From assembly GCF_025136295.1 (NCBI RefSeq), contig NZ_CP062788.1, forward strand, positions 3,179,588-3,243,587: 64,000 bases of DNA. Reading direction: 5' to 3'. The notes under the pieces are model-generated. The model searched no databases. It was given only the letters and a program-made list of their open reading frames with translations, and had not been told where the DNA came from. Origin of the DNA: Aestuariispira ectoiniformans (lineage in GTDB: Bacteria; Pseudomonadota; Alphaproteobacteria; UBA8366; Aestuariispiraceae). The position numbers and the translations under genes are program-made. Shown here piece after piece: positions 1 through 8,252 of this stretch; position 1 is the stretch's first letter, and each line of letters begins with the position of its first letter.

Positions 1-1139
1 ACCAGACCGATGCCCGCCGTGATATAGCCGCCCTTACGCAGGTTGATGGCGCTGGGTGCGAGGTTGGAGAACCCGTGCGCCGGGGCGACAACGTTGGCCG
101 CCAGGTTGGTGGTCAGCGTCGCCACGATCAGGGCAAACAGCGCGATGATGATGGTAAACCCGCCCATCTTCTCGGTCAGGGCAATCGGGTCCCAGATCGC
201 CTCGCCGAAGATCACGACGGTTGCAGAGGTCACCGCGGATGCGATGAAGGCAAACAGCGCCATCGGGATCGGCAGGCCGACCGCCTGGCCGACAAACTGG
301 TCTTTCTGGCTTTTGGCGTAACGGGTGAAGTCCGGAATATTCAGCGCCAATGTCGCCCAATAGCCGATCATGCCGGTCAGGCTGGGCCAGAAGACGGACC
401 AGAACTGGCCTTCTTTCGGCTGACCTTTGTCAAACTGGCTGGGCGTGGAGAGCATCTCACCAAAACCACCTGCCTTGAAATAGGCCCAGGCCAACAGCGC
501 CAGCCCCATCAGCAGAAGGAAGGGCGCGGCATAGGTTTCCAGCCAGCGGATGGATTCCGTGCCGTTGCGGATGAAGTAGATATGGATCGCCCAGAACACC
601 AGGAAGCAGACGAATTGCGCCAGGTTGATGCCCAGGATCGGCAGCGGATCAGCCGCCAGCGCCCCGCCGGTCAGCGTATTCAGGATCACATAGATCGCCG
701 AACCACCGACCCAGGTCTGGATACCGAACCAGCCACAGGCGACGACGCCACGGGCAACCGCCGGGATTTTCGCGCCCACCGGGCCAAAAGACGCCCGCAG
801 CAGCACCGGGAACGGGATGCCGTATTTCGCCCCGGCATGGCCCACGAGGACCATCGGGATCAACACGATGATATTGGCCAGTAGAATGGTGCTTACCGCC
901 TCACCCCAGGACATGCCCGCCCCGATCAGATAAGAGGCCAGCAGATAGGTCGGAACGCAGACCACCATGCCAACCCAAAGGGCGGCAATGGCCTTCCAGT
1001 CCCATGTCCGCGTCTCGCGGGTGGTTGGGGCCTGGTCTTCGTTCCACAGGTCCGCGTCGACCCCCGATAGTTTTGTATGCGCGACGCCGAACTCGTCCAA
1101 GACGGTCCCTTCCGACGCCGTGGTTGCATTGTCAGTCAC
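1..1139 (-). CDS. NCS1-family nucleobase/hydantoin:cation symporter, 3' end outside window
   Basis: An inner-membrane permease of the NCS1 family (cytosine/purine/uracil/allantoin/hydantoin transporters). The translation has about ten hydrophobic segments after a polar N-terminus of about 50 residues. It contains an early GMVVCVPTYLLAS segment and PDFTRYAKSQKDQ, the family's typical NPDFSRY-like motif. About 379 residues are visible of the usual 480-500, and the C-terminus runs off the left edge. I chose the GTG at 1139 because a GGGAGAAA ribosome binding site lies 5-7 nt upstream and the frame stays open. It follows the N-carbamoyl amidohydrolase gene in the same direction, so it probably imports the pyrimidine or hydantoin whose degradation that enzyme completes. 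The exact substrate cannot be read from the sequence. Confidence 0.85.
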   Translation of the reverse strand, partial: MTDNATTASEGTVLDEFGVAHTKLSGVDADLWNEDQAPTTRETRTWDWKAIAALWVGMVVCVPTYLLASYLIGAGMSWGEAVSTILLANIIVLIPMVLVGHAGAKYGIPFPVLLRASFGPVGAKIPAVARGVVACGWFGIQTWVGGSAIYVILNTLTGGALAADPLPILGINLAQFVCFLVFWAIHIYFIRNGTESIRWLETYAAPFLLLMGLALLAWAYFKAGGFGEMLSTPSQFDKGQPKEGQFWSVFWPSLTGMIGYWATLALNIPDFTRYAKSQKDQFVGQAVGLPIPMALFAFIASAVTSATVVIFGEAIWDPIALTEKMGGFTIIIALFALIVATLTTNLAANVVAPAHGFSNLAPSAINLRKGGYITAGIGL

Positions 1140-1242
1140 AACATTTCTCCCAAACAGGCCGCAACGGTTTATCGGGCATTTATGGTTTTCGATCTCGCCC
1201 AGTTTTTATAATGCGGCACGCCGTGCATCGGTCCCCTTAAAG

Positions 1243-1300
1243 CGCCCCGCCGATGCTTCGGGGCGGGCCGGTCACCTCCCCTGTATTGAAATGACCGGCC
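1243..1300. repeat. Tandem intercistronic hairpins between amidohydrolase and permease
   Basis: Two adjacent inverted repeats fill the gap. CGCCCCG/CGGGGCG (1243-1249 with 1259-1265) is followed at once by GGCCGGTCA/TGACCGGCC (1266-1274 with 1292-1300). Neither has a long T-run, so they look more like processing, stabilising or partial-termination structures than a strong terminator. The second contains GGTCA/TGACC arms like RutR half-sites, but the 17-nt spacing is wrong for that operator. Confidence 0.5.
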
Positions 1301-1319
1301 GAATGATTCGGTGCTCCCG

Positions 1320-2198
1320 TTAGTTTCCTTCCACAAGGCGGCCATAGGTGCTGGGCCGGCGGTCCCGGAAGAACTGCCAGTTGTTGCGCACCTCGCGCAC
1401 CATGTTCATGTCCATATCGTGGACGATCAGCTCGTCCTGATCACGGCTGGCTTCCGCCTCGATCTGTCCGCGCGGGTTCACGAAATAGCTCTGGCCGTAG
1501 AATTCCCCGATATTCCAGGGGGCCTCTGTGCCGACACGGTTGATCGCGCCGATGTAACAGCCATTGGCCGCGGCGGATGCGGGCTGTTCCAGCTTCCAGA
1601 GATATTCGGACAGGCCCGCGACGGTTGCCGACGGGTTTACGATATATTCCGCCCCGTTGAGCGCCAGTGCGCGCCAGCCTTCCGGGAAATGGCGGTCGTA
1701 ACAAATATAGACGCCCAGCTTGCAATATTGCGTGTCAAAGACCGGCCAGTCCGATGCACCGGGCTTGAAGAAAAATTTCTCCCAGAACCCCGCTACCTGC
1801 GGGATATGGGTCTTGCGGTATTTGCCGAGATAGGAGCCGTCCGCATCAATGACCGCCGCCGTGTTGTAATAAACACCGGTGATGTCTTCCTCGTAGATCG
1901 GCACGACAATGACCATCTTGTGCTTCTTGGCCAGTTCCTGCATCAGGCGCGTCGTCGGCCCATCGGGGATGGCTTCCGCCGCCGCATACCATTTGGCATC
2001 CTGGCTGGGGCAGAAATACGGCTGGTTGAAAACCTCCTGCAGGCACAGCACCTGCACGCCCTTTTTCCCCGCCTCTTCGATCAGCGGAATATGGGCCTCA
2101 TTCATCACCTCCCGGATTTTCTCCGGGCTTTCATCGGTGGAGGCTTTCAGCGCCATCTGGATCAGACCACCACGCAAAAGATTGCTCTGATTAGTCAT
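1320..2198 (-). CDS. Nitrilase-superfamily N-carbamoyl amidohydrolase (beta-ureidopropionase type)
   Basis: Cytoplasmic C-N hydrolase of 292 residues that should hydrolyse an N-carbamoyl amino acid, such as N-carbamoyl-beta-alanine, to amino acid, CO2 and ammonia. The nitrilase triad is visible as E55 (LQEVF), K129 (KYRKTHIP) and C166 (YICYDRHFPEGW). The C-terminal RRPSTYGRLVE resembles bacterial beta-ureidopropionases. I preferred the ATG at 2198 over the in-frame upstream start at 2240 because GGGGAGAAGACA immediately precedes it and the alignable N-terminus begins there. It is first in an operon with the NCS1 permease, and a RutR-like regulator is encoded divergently upstream. N-carbamoylputrescine amidase is the main alternative, but the permease and regulator context favours pyrimidine or hydantoin catabolism. 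Confidence 0.85.
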   Translation of the reverse strand: MTNQSNLLRGGLIQMALKASTDESPEKIREVMNEAHIPLIEEAGKKGVQVLCLQEVFNQPYFCPSQDAKWYAAAEAIPDGPTTRLMQELAKKHKMVIVVPIYEEDITGVYYNTAAVIDADGSYLGKYRKTHIPQVAGFWEKFFFKPGASDWPVFDTQYCKLGVYICYDRHFPEGWRALALNGAEYIVNPSATVAGLSEYLWKLEQPASAAANGCYIGAINRVGTEAPWNIGEFYGQSYFVNPRGQIEAEASRDQDELIVHDMDMNMVREVRNNWQFFRDRRPSTYGRLVEGN

Positions 2199-2787
2199 TG
2201 TCTTCTCCCCGTTTTTCTTTTTTAAAAAGTGCCTTATCACGATTCTTTATTTCCGGATCACAAAAATCGACTTCTGCCCCGGAATGGAAATCAGCCAGCT
2301 TGTCTCTCACAAATCACAATCTCGCGCCCGACGCGCTGCATCGACCGGACACCCCATCAGGCATAGAACCGGCGGCGCACATCACGCACAACCAACAGTG
2401 GAACGAAAAGTCAGATACAGATAAGGGTTCAGGCAGATGCCTGTGCCAAACAGCTTGCACTTGAACTCGAAGCCATTGATGCAAAGCGCCGCGCCCGGAC
2501 AAGCCGGTTCCGCCTTTTTCAGATTTTAGGAGAAACCGCCTTCACGCGATTGCGCCACTTCATGCATCCCCTGCCTATCCTGTTCTTGTCGATCCAACGG
2601 GCCGCATACTTTCTTGGTTTTTAAAGCCGGAAGGTCATTAATCGCCTTCCTTTCCCGCTTTTATTCGGGTGATATCCTTGCGGCCAAATCATTCACCCTT
2701 TAACAGATTAGAGGAATCAGGTTATGTTATCCTGACCAAACGGTCAAGAAGCTTGAACAATAGTTATAACCGCCATGGGAAAAGAGC
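2199..2787. promoter_or_regulatory. Divergent intergenic region with long leader of the amidohydrolase operon
   Basis: 589 bp separate the amidohydrolase from the divergent TetR gene. I see no convincing gene: the short frames here lack ribosome binding sites and protein-like composition. The right end holds the RutR-like operator and a leftward promoter candidate, TTGACC (2747-2742) and TAACCT (2724-2719) with a 17-bp spacer. That promoter would give the amidohydrolase mRNA an unusually long leader of about 500 nt. Confidence 0.45.
2732..2747. promoter_or_regulatory. Putative RutR operator
   Basis: CTGACCAAACGGTCAA matches the known RutR consensus TTGACCAnnTGGTCAA at 12 of 14 defined positions, with the exact half-site spacing. 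It lies 41 bp upstream of the RutR-like gene. Its right half doubles as the -35 element of the leftward promoter candidate, so bound repressor would block transcription of the amidohydrolase-permease operon. The motif is seen directly; the regulation is inferred. Confidence 0.65.
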
Positions 2788-3417
2788 GTGAGTCGCATTG
2801 AAAACGGTCGCCACAAGGCAACAATCCGTCAGGAAAATGAAGAAGTCATCCTGCGCGCCGCTGAAGAGCTTTTCGCGGAATTCGGCCTGAAAGGCGCGAC
2901 AACGGACAAGATCGCCAAACGGGCCAACATGCCCAAGGCCAATGTGCATTACTATTTCTCGACCAAGCAGAACCTTTACAAGCGCCTGATCGAGGACGTC
3001 TGCGACCAGTGGCTGGAAGCCGCAATGGTCTTCGACCGCGAAGACGAACCCGCCAAGGCCCTGCGTGGCTATATCGAGGCCAAGATGGACCAGGCCCGCA
3101 ACCGCCCCTTCGGCTCCAAGGTCTGGGCCAGCGAAATCCTGGGCGGCGCGAAATTCACCCGCGACTATATCTCCACCCAGGTGAAAGACTGGCTGGAAAG
3201 CCGCGAGAAGGTCATCAATCGCTGGATCGAAGAAGGCAAGATCGACCCGATCGACCCCATGACCCTGATGTTCATGATCTGGGCCACCAGCCAGCATTTC
3301 GCCGACTTCCAGGCCCAGATCGACATCCTCAACAACGACCAGCCGCTCAGCGACGACCAATTCCAGCGTACCAAGGAAACCGTGGTGCAGATTATCTTGA
3401 AGGGGATTGGCTGCTAG
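2788..3417 (+). CDS. rutR: TetR-family regulator, RutR-like pyrimidine sensor
   Basis: 209-residue TetR repressor. The N-terminal helix-turn-helix spans about residues 20-65 (EVILRAAEELFAEFG ... TTDKIAKRANM ... VHYYF). The C-terminal ligand domain resembles E. coli RutR, with WASEILGGAKFTRDY, a GKIDPIDP turn and the FMIWATSQHFADF segment. RutR senses uracil/thymine and controls pyrimidine use. The start is GTG 2788, preceded by GGGAAAAGAG; a nearby ATG (2775) is out of frame and closes quickly. A matching operator lies just upstream, and the divergent neighbours are a pyrimidine-type amidohydrolase and a nucleobase permease, so the assignment is consistent. There is no rutA-G operon in the window. 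Confidence 0.75.
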   Translation: MSRIENGRHKATIRQENEEVILRAAEELFAEFGLKGATTDKIAKRANMPKANVHYYFSTKQNLYKRLIEDVCDQWLEAAMVFDREDEPAKALRGYIEAKMDQARNRPFGSKVWASEILGGAKFTRDYISTQVKDWLESREKVINRWIEEGKIDPIDPMTLMFMIWATSQHFADFQAQIDILNNDQPLSDDQFQRTKETVVQIILKGIGC

Positions 3418-3455
3418 GCGCAGGGCCGTCTGACTGACAGCGCCCCGTTCCAAAC

Positions 3456-3760
3456 GTCATGCGCGGGCTTGCCCCGCGTACCCACGAAGGCGTTGTCCTC
3501 TCCATCTAAAACGCTAACACAGCTACCTCTCCGTAGGTCCCCGTGTCGAGCACGGGGATGACGACGTGTTATGAGAGGCTCTCAACTTTCGCTCGTCACC
3601 CCTGCGCAGGCAGGGGTCCATTTCTCTGTAAGTGCAGGTGGTGAGATGGATTCCCGCCTTCGCGGGAATGACGGTTTGAGAGTGGTTTCGGCCTTGCCGT
3701 TTCTCCCTCTCCCTCCCACGCGTTGCATGGGTCCCTCCCTCTCCCGTAAACGGGAGAGGG
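3456..3760. repeat. Island of short intergenic palindromic (REP/MITE-like) repeats
   Basis: The 472-bp gap 3418-3889 carries several palindromes and no gene. GTCATGCGCGGGCTTGCCCC starts at 3456. A hairpin with CCCCGTG/CACGGGG arms lies at 3537-3562. GTCACCCCTGCGCAGGCAGG starts at 3594, and TGGATTCCCGCCTTCGCGGG at 3657 is an inverted relative of it. A perfect 10-bp stem CCCTCTCCCG/CGGGAGAGGG lies at 3737-3760. These match the style of repeats scattered between genes in many Proteobacteria. Their translations give the well-known spurious peptides (PAKAGIH, DPCLRRGD), so open frames here are not genes. Confidence 0.8.
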
Positions 3761-3889
3761 TCCTTAGTATCAGTCAGCATCAATTGTTTTCATATGGGAA
3801 CAGTGTGATCCCAAACAGCCCCTACACAGCACCGCCTCCTGACACTAGATTCAATAAAACTGGACAGCAGTGCCTGTAAGGAGGTCACG

Positions 3890-4756
3890 ATGAAGAATAT
3901 TATCGGCGTGTTTGAAGCCCCCGCCCATCATTGGGTTGGCGATGGCTTTCCCGTGCGATCCTTGTTCAGCTATGACCGCCTGCACAAGGCCCTGTCGCCC
4001 TTTCTGTTGCTGGACTATGCCGGTCCGATCGATTTCAAACCGGCCAGCCGCCCGCGCGGCGTGAGCCAGCATCCCCATCGCGGGTTCGAGACGGTCACCA
4101 TCGTCTATGACGGTGAGGTCGCCCACCGCGATTCCACCGGCCAGGGCGGCGTGATCGGCCCCGGCGATGTGCAGTGGATGACGGCGGGCGCCGGTATCCT
4201 GCATGAGGAATTCCACTCCGAGGCCTTCACCAAGAGCGGCGGCCGGCTTGAGATGGTACAGCTTTGGGTGAACCTGCCCGCGGAACACAAGATGACCGCG
4301 CCCGGCTATCAGGCGATCCTGTCCGGGGAAATCCCCGTCGTCCCCCTGCCCGACGAGGCGGGCGAGGTCCGTGTGATCGCGGGCGACTATGACGGCCAAA
4401 AAGGCCCTGCCCGAACCTTCACGCCAATGCAGGTCTGGGACATGCGCCTGAAAGCCGATAGCACGAGCCGCATCACCCTGCCCAAATCCTGGGGGGCTGC
4501 GATCATCGTGCTACAGGGCACAATTCAGGTGAACGACCAGCAAATCGCCCGCGAGGCGCAGATGGTCCTGCTGGGTGATGAGGGCGAAGAGGTCGTGATC
4601 GAGAGCAATAACGACGCGAAACTCCTGCTGCTGTCCGGGGAACCCATCGACGAGCCGGTGGTCGGCCACGGCCCCTTTGTCATGAACAGCCGCGACGAAA
4701 TCATGCAGGCCATCCAGGACTTCAACAGCGGCAATTTCGGCCAAATGCCTGCCTAG
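3890..4756 (+). CDS. Pirin family protein (bicupin)
   Basis: 288-residue pirin homologue, a soluble double cupin. The N-terminal cupin has the signature HPHRGFETVT (H61, H63), and H105 and E107 complete the expected metal-binding set (AGILHEEFH). Bacterial pirins include quercetin 2,3-dioxygenases and proteins of unknown substrate, so only the family is certain. The start ATG has an AAGGAGG site a few bases upstream. It is a single gene after a repeat-rich gap and is convergent with holC. A hairpin at 4770-4785 follows. Confidence 0.9.
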   Translation: MKNIIGVFEAPAHHWVGDGFPVRSLFSYDRLHKALSPFLLLDYAGPIDFKPASRPRGVSQHPHRGFETVTIVYDGEVAHRDSTGQGGVIGPGDVQWMTAGAGILHEEFHSEAFTKSGGRLEMVQLWVNLPAEHKMTAPGYQAILSGEIPVVPLPDEAGEVRVIAGDYDGQKGPARTFTPMQVWDMRLKADSTSRITLPKSWGAAIIVLQGTIQVNDQQIAREAQMVLLGDEGEEVVIESNNDAKLLLLSGEPIDEPVVGHGPFVMNSRDEIMQAIQDFNSGNFGQMPA

Positions 4757-4769
4757 AAGACAAGCCTCA

Positions 4770-4785
4770 CCGCCCTTAGGGGCGG
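4770..4785. terminator. Small hairpin between convergent pirin and holC
   Basis: CCGCCC-TTAG-GGGCGG forms a 6-bp stem between the pirin stop and the holC stop. It has no T-run, so it is a weak terminator candidate that could serve both strands. Confidence 0.35.
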
Positions 4786-4823
4786 CTGAGCACGTTTCTC
4801 ATAAATCGCTGATAACCTGTTGA

Positions 4824-5288
4824 TTATTCACCGCTATTGGCTTCGGCTTTTTTGACCCAGCGGCCTTCGTCGGTCTGCTGCCAATAGGTCAGCTTGTGAC
4901 CGGCGTCGCTTTGGGCCTTCCAATGCTGGCGGGCGGTTTTGACGGCGGCCTCGTCATTGCCGTCGAACAGGCGGCAGACGAGATCGAAGCCGGTCAGGTT
5001 TTCGCTGTTCGCCCCGTCCGCGAGGAAGAGGACATTCGCGTTGTTGGGATTCTCATCCTGATCGGTCAGCCAGATGGGTTGCAGGTCCGCATGACCATCC
5101 TGGGCCGAACCATGGGGCAGGAAACCCCGGTCGTCATAGGTCCAGAGGTGGCTGTTCAATGCCTCTGCCCGATCGGGAGACCCGACCATCACCACCGCAC
5201 GCCAGTCCCGGTCCAGCGAAATTGCCAGCAGTTGCGGCAACACCTGTTCCAGGGTCTTGAGTTGCAGATGGTAAAAGCGGGTCTCCAT
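4824..5288 (-). CDS. holC: DNA polymerase III subunit chi
   Basis: 154 residues, the usual size for alphaproteobacterial HolC, the clamp-loader accessory subunit that links the holoenzyme to SSB. The N-terminal TRFYHLQ and the LDRDWRAVVMVGS and DxLNSHLWTYDDRGFLPHG-type segments match the family. The late LVCRLFDGNDEAAVKTARQHW helix also fits. It starts 19 nt after the pepA stop in the same direction, the widespread pepA-holC order, so the two are probably cotranscribed. Confidence 0.9.
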   Translation of the reverse strand: METRFYHLQLKTLEQVLPQLLAISLDRDWRAVVMVGSPDRAEALNSHLWTYDDRGFLPHGSAQDGHADLQPIWLTDQDENPNNANVLFLADGANSENLTGFDLVCRLFDGNDEAAVKTARQHWKAQSDAGHKLTYWQQTDEGRWVKKAEANSGE

Positions 5289-5307
5289 GATCGCGTCTCT
5301 CCGGTGC

Positions 5308-6771
5308 CTAGTCTTCGTAATTGTCCGCTACGAAGGCGTTCAGCAACTTCACGCCATAGCCGGTCGCCCCTTTGACAGCAGTAGAGCTGTCTTTCGTGGA
5401 CCAGGTGGTACCGGCGATGTCGATATGCGCCCAAGGCGTCTTGTTGACGAATCGCTGCAGGAACTGGGCCGCCGTGATCGATCCGGCGAATTTGCCGCCG
5501 ATATTCTTCATATCGGCCACGTCGGACTTGAGCAGCTTGTCATAGTTGTCATGCAGCGGCATGCGCCAGACCTTGTCACCCGTCTCTGCGCCTGCGGCGT
5601 CGAGCTTTTTGGCAATTCCGTCGTCATTGGTGAAGAAACCGGCATGGTCCTCGCCCAGGGCAACCATCATGGCGCCGGTCAGCGTTGCCAGATCGATCAT
5701 CAACTGCGGCTTGAACTTATCCTGCGTGTACCAGAGCGCATCAGCCAGCACCAGACGGCCTTCGGCATCGGTATTCAGGATTTCAATGGTCTGGCCGGAC
5801 ATGGAGGTGACGATATCGCCCGGACGCTGTGCATTGCCATCCGGCATGTTTTCCACCAGACCGATCACACCGACCGCATTGACCTTGGCCTTGCGGCCTG
5901 CAAGCGCGCGCATCAGGCCGACCACCACGCCGGAACCGCCCATGTCGAACTTCATGTCTTCCATGCCCGGTCCGGGTTTGAGTGAAATCCCGCCCGTGTC
6001 GAAAGTCACGCCCTTGCCGACAAAGGCCAACGGGGCCTTGGTCTTGGCGGCACCGGTCCATTTGATGACCACCAACTGGCTTTCCCGAACGGACCCCTGG
6101 CCAACGCCCAGCAGTGCGCCCATGCCCAGTTTGGCCATTTCCTTCTCGCCCAGGACATCAACCTCCAGGCCAAGCTTCTCCAGCTCCTTAACCTGTTTGG
6201 CATAGCTTTCCGGGTAGAGAACGTTAGGCGGCTCGGAAACCAGATCACGGGTCAGGAAAACCCCCTCGGCAACGGCATCCAGGCCATCGAACAGATCATC
6301 GGCCTGATTGTCCTGATGGGTAACCACAGTCAGCTTCTTCAGCTTGATCTTGTCGCCCGGTTTATCCTTGGATTTATATTTGTCAAAGTGGTAGCTGCGC
6401 AGGCGGAACCCAAGCGCGACATGCGCCGATTCTTCACCATCTGCATCCAGCGCGATGGAAACGTCCTTGTCCCCTTTGGTCAGAACCTCTGCGGCGATAC
6501 CGCCGCCCAGGTTTTGCCAGTCCAGCGCCTGTTCCGCCTTGCCCAGACCTGCCAGGATGACACGGCTGTGGTCACTGTTTGCAGGGGCAAGAATTTCCAG
6601 GAACTGATCCGCCTTACCTTCGAAATCACCGCCCTTCAGCGCTCTGGAAATGGCACCGTTGGTGGCTTCATCCACGGTTTGCGCCGTCGCGGTCAGCTTC
6701 AGGCCTTCCTCCACGCCGACAACCAGCGCGCCAGTGGCTTCCGTGACTTCCTTTGCAAATTTGATTTTCAT
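5308..6771 (-). CDS. pepA: Leucyl aminopeptidase (M17)
   Basis: 487-residue cytosolic dizinc aminopeptidase releasing N-terminal residues from peptides. The M17 signature NTDAEGRLVLADAL is intact, as are the upstream metal/lysine motif VGKGVTFDTGGISLKPG and the DMGGSG segment. I set the start at ATG 6771 (MKIKFAKE), with AGGGG just upstream, rather than the upstream frame start at 6807, which only adds a non-conserved stretch. It forms a two-gene unit with holC and is divergent from lptF, a neighbourhood common in Proteobacteria. Confidence 0.95.
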   Translation of the reverse strand: MKIKFAKEVTEATGALVVGVEEGLKLTATAQTVDEATNGAISRALKGGDFEGKADQFLEILAPANSDHSRVILAGLGKAEQALDWQNLGGGIAAEVLTKGDKDVSIALDADGEESAHVALGFRLRSYHFDKYKSKDKPGDKIKLKKLTVVTHQDNQADDLFDGLDAVAEGVFLTRDLVSEPPNVLYPESYAKQVKELEKLGLEVDVLGEKEMAKLGMGALLGVGQGSVRESQLVVIKWTGAAKTKAPLAFVGKGVTFDTGGISLKPGPGMEDMKFDMGGSGVVVGLMRALAGRKAKVNAVGVIGLVENMPDGNAQRPGDIVTSMSGQTIEILNTDAEGRLVLADALWYTQDKFKPQLMIDLATLTGAMMVALGEDHAGFFTNDDGIAKKLDAAGAETGDKVWRMPLHDNYDKLLKSDVADMKNIGGKFAGSITAAQFLQRFVNKTPWAHIDIAGTTWSTKDSSTAVKGATGYGVKLLNAFVADNYED

Positions 6772-7082
6772 AAAAACCCCTATTTTTTGGATTTTCCGGC
6801 AGGCCAAGTCCCGGTCGGGTCAATCGTCCTGCCGCAATATGATGGGTATGGTAGGTTCACTTATCCCTGATTACAGATAGGCATACGCCACCTCATATGG
6901 CAACTGTCAATGACGCCTGCAAGAACCCGGCACAAGTCGCGCCTTCTTCTCTCATGCCGACCTCCCCTGCCTTATTTGCCCGAATGTGATTTTCCCCATT
7001 ATTTCAGGGTCGGAGGGAAAAATCATGTGCATCCCCGTATTGATTTTGCTAACAATAAGCGCCTGCTTCAGGTTGGATTTCG
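6772..7082. promoter_or_regulatory. Divergent pepA/lptF intergenic region
   Basis: 311 bp between two divergent operons. It must contain promoters for both, but I could not assign a confident -35/-10 pair. No coding frame with a good ribosome binding site was seen; the frame starting at 6986 runs out of phase into lptF and has no protein-like features. Confidence 0.4.
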
Positions 7083-8234
7083 TTGTTCCTCAAGGCATTG
7101 AATTTCGTGCAAAAAGTAACTCGCTATATCGCAGGGCAAACAGCGATGGTCACCATCATCGCAACGCTGGCCATCTGCTTGCTGATTACCCTTGTTCAGT
7201 CGGTGAAATTCATCGAACTGATTGTAAACAAGGGGCTGCCTGTCTCGGAATTCATACGCATGTCGCTTCTGGCCGCGCCGCGCTATCTGGTTTTCCTGGT
7301 GCCGGTTGTCGTCTTCGGGGCAACGCTTTTCACCTACAACCGGATGATCAACGACAGCGAACTGGTAGTTCTGCGCGCCGCCGGTTTCAGCCGGGCAAGA
7401 CTGTCTCTGGCCGGCATGATTGTGGCTGCCGTCAGCACGCTGTTCTGCTACAGCCTGACGCTGTACCTTATGCCGGCAACTCAGATCGAATTACGGTCGA
7501 TCATCATGCAGGTCCGCTCCGAATGGGGCGCGGCGTTGCTCAAGGAAGGGCAGTTCACCACCGTCGGCGGTGATACGACGATCTATGTGAAGGAACGCAA
7601 GCCAAATGGTGAATTGGTCAATGTGTTCTATCACAACACCAAGGACAAGCTGACCATCATTGCCGAACGGGGCGCCATCGTGGATACCGAAGAGGGACCG
7701 CGTATCGTCGTGGTGAACGGCAATAAACAGTCCTTCAAGGACGGCCGCCTGCACGTTCTGCGTTTCGACCGTTCTACCCTCGATCTTGGAATGAACAAAC
7801 AGGTCCAGAAATTGCGCTGGGCGGAACCGTCTGAACGCTATTTGCCCGACCTGCTTTTTCCCGACATGAATAATGCCGACGACCTTGACCGGAAAGACAC
7901 CCTGATTGCAGAGGGGCACAGCCGCCTGGCAACCCCAATCCTTCCGATGACCCTCTCGGCCATTGCCCTTTCGATAATTATGGGCGGGCAGTTCAGCCGA
8001 CGCGGCCAACTGAAACAGGTCCTGACTGCAATCGGCATAATGATCGCGCTTTATGTGAACCACATCTGGCTATCCAATATGGCCGCCCGCCTGCCGGTGC
8101 TGATTTCCGCCCTCTATGCCAACGCATTGTTGCCGCTGGCAATTGCACTCTATTTAATAATTCGGCCCCGACGCCTCAAGAAGCGGGGAAAACCGGCTGT
8201 CGATACTGCGTCCGCAGCGGCTGTACAAGGATAA
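7083..8234 (+). CDS. lptF: LPS export ABC transporter permease LptF
   Basis: Inner-membrane subunit of the LptB2FG transporter that extracts LPS and feeds it to the LptC-LptA-LptD bridge. It has the YjgP/YjgQ architecture: N-terminal transmembrane helices, a periplasmic beta-jellyroll (about residues 140-260) and C-terminal helices. The VVLRAAGFSRARL coupling helix region and the HSRLATPILPMTLSAIALSI segment are typical. The start is uncertain: TTG 7083 gives 383 residues, while GTG 7107 (VQKVTRYI) is an equally plausible start with AAGG upstream. It heads the lptF-lptG-lptD-surA-pdxA-rsmA run. Confidence 0.9.
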   Translation: MFLKALNFVQKVTRYIAGQTAMVTIIATLAICLLITLVQSVKFIELIVNKGLPVSEFIRMSLLAAPRYLVFLVPVVVFGATLFTYNRMINDSELVVLRAAGFSRARLSLAGMIVAAVSTLFCYSLTLYLMPATQIELRSIIMQVRSEWGAALLKEGQFTTVGGDTTIYVKERKPNGELVNVFYHNTKDKLTIIAERGAIVDTEEGPRIVVVNGNKQSFKDGRLHVLRFDRSTLDLGMNKQVQKLRWAEPSERYLPDLLFPDMNNADDLDRKDTLIAEGHSRLATPILPMTLSAIALSIIMGGQFSRRGQLKQVLTAIGIMIALYVNHIWLSNMAARLPVLISALYANALLPLAIALYLIIRPRRLKKRGKPAVDTASAAAVQG

Positions 8235-8252
8235 GGCAGGAACCGATTCATC

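Noticed and set aside
75-884. Long rightward frame opposite the NCS1 permease
   Set aside because: Low-complexity Arg/Gln/Asp-rich shadow of a clear transporter on the other strand.
3523-3783. Leftward frame with PAKAGIH and DPCLRRGD
   Set aside because: These are the standard peptides from translating common palindromic repeats; no ribosome binding site or domain.
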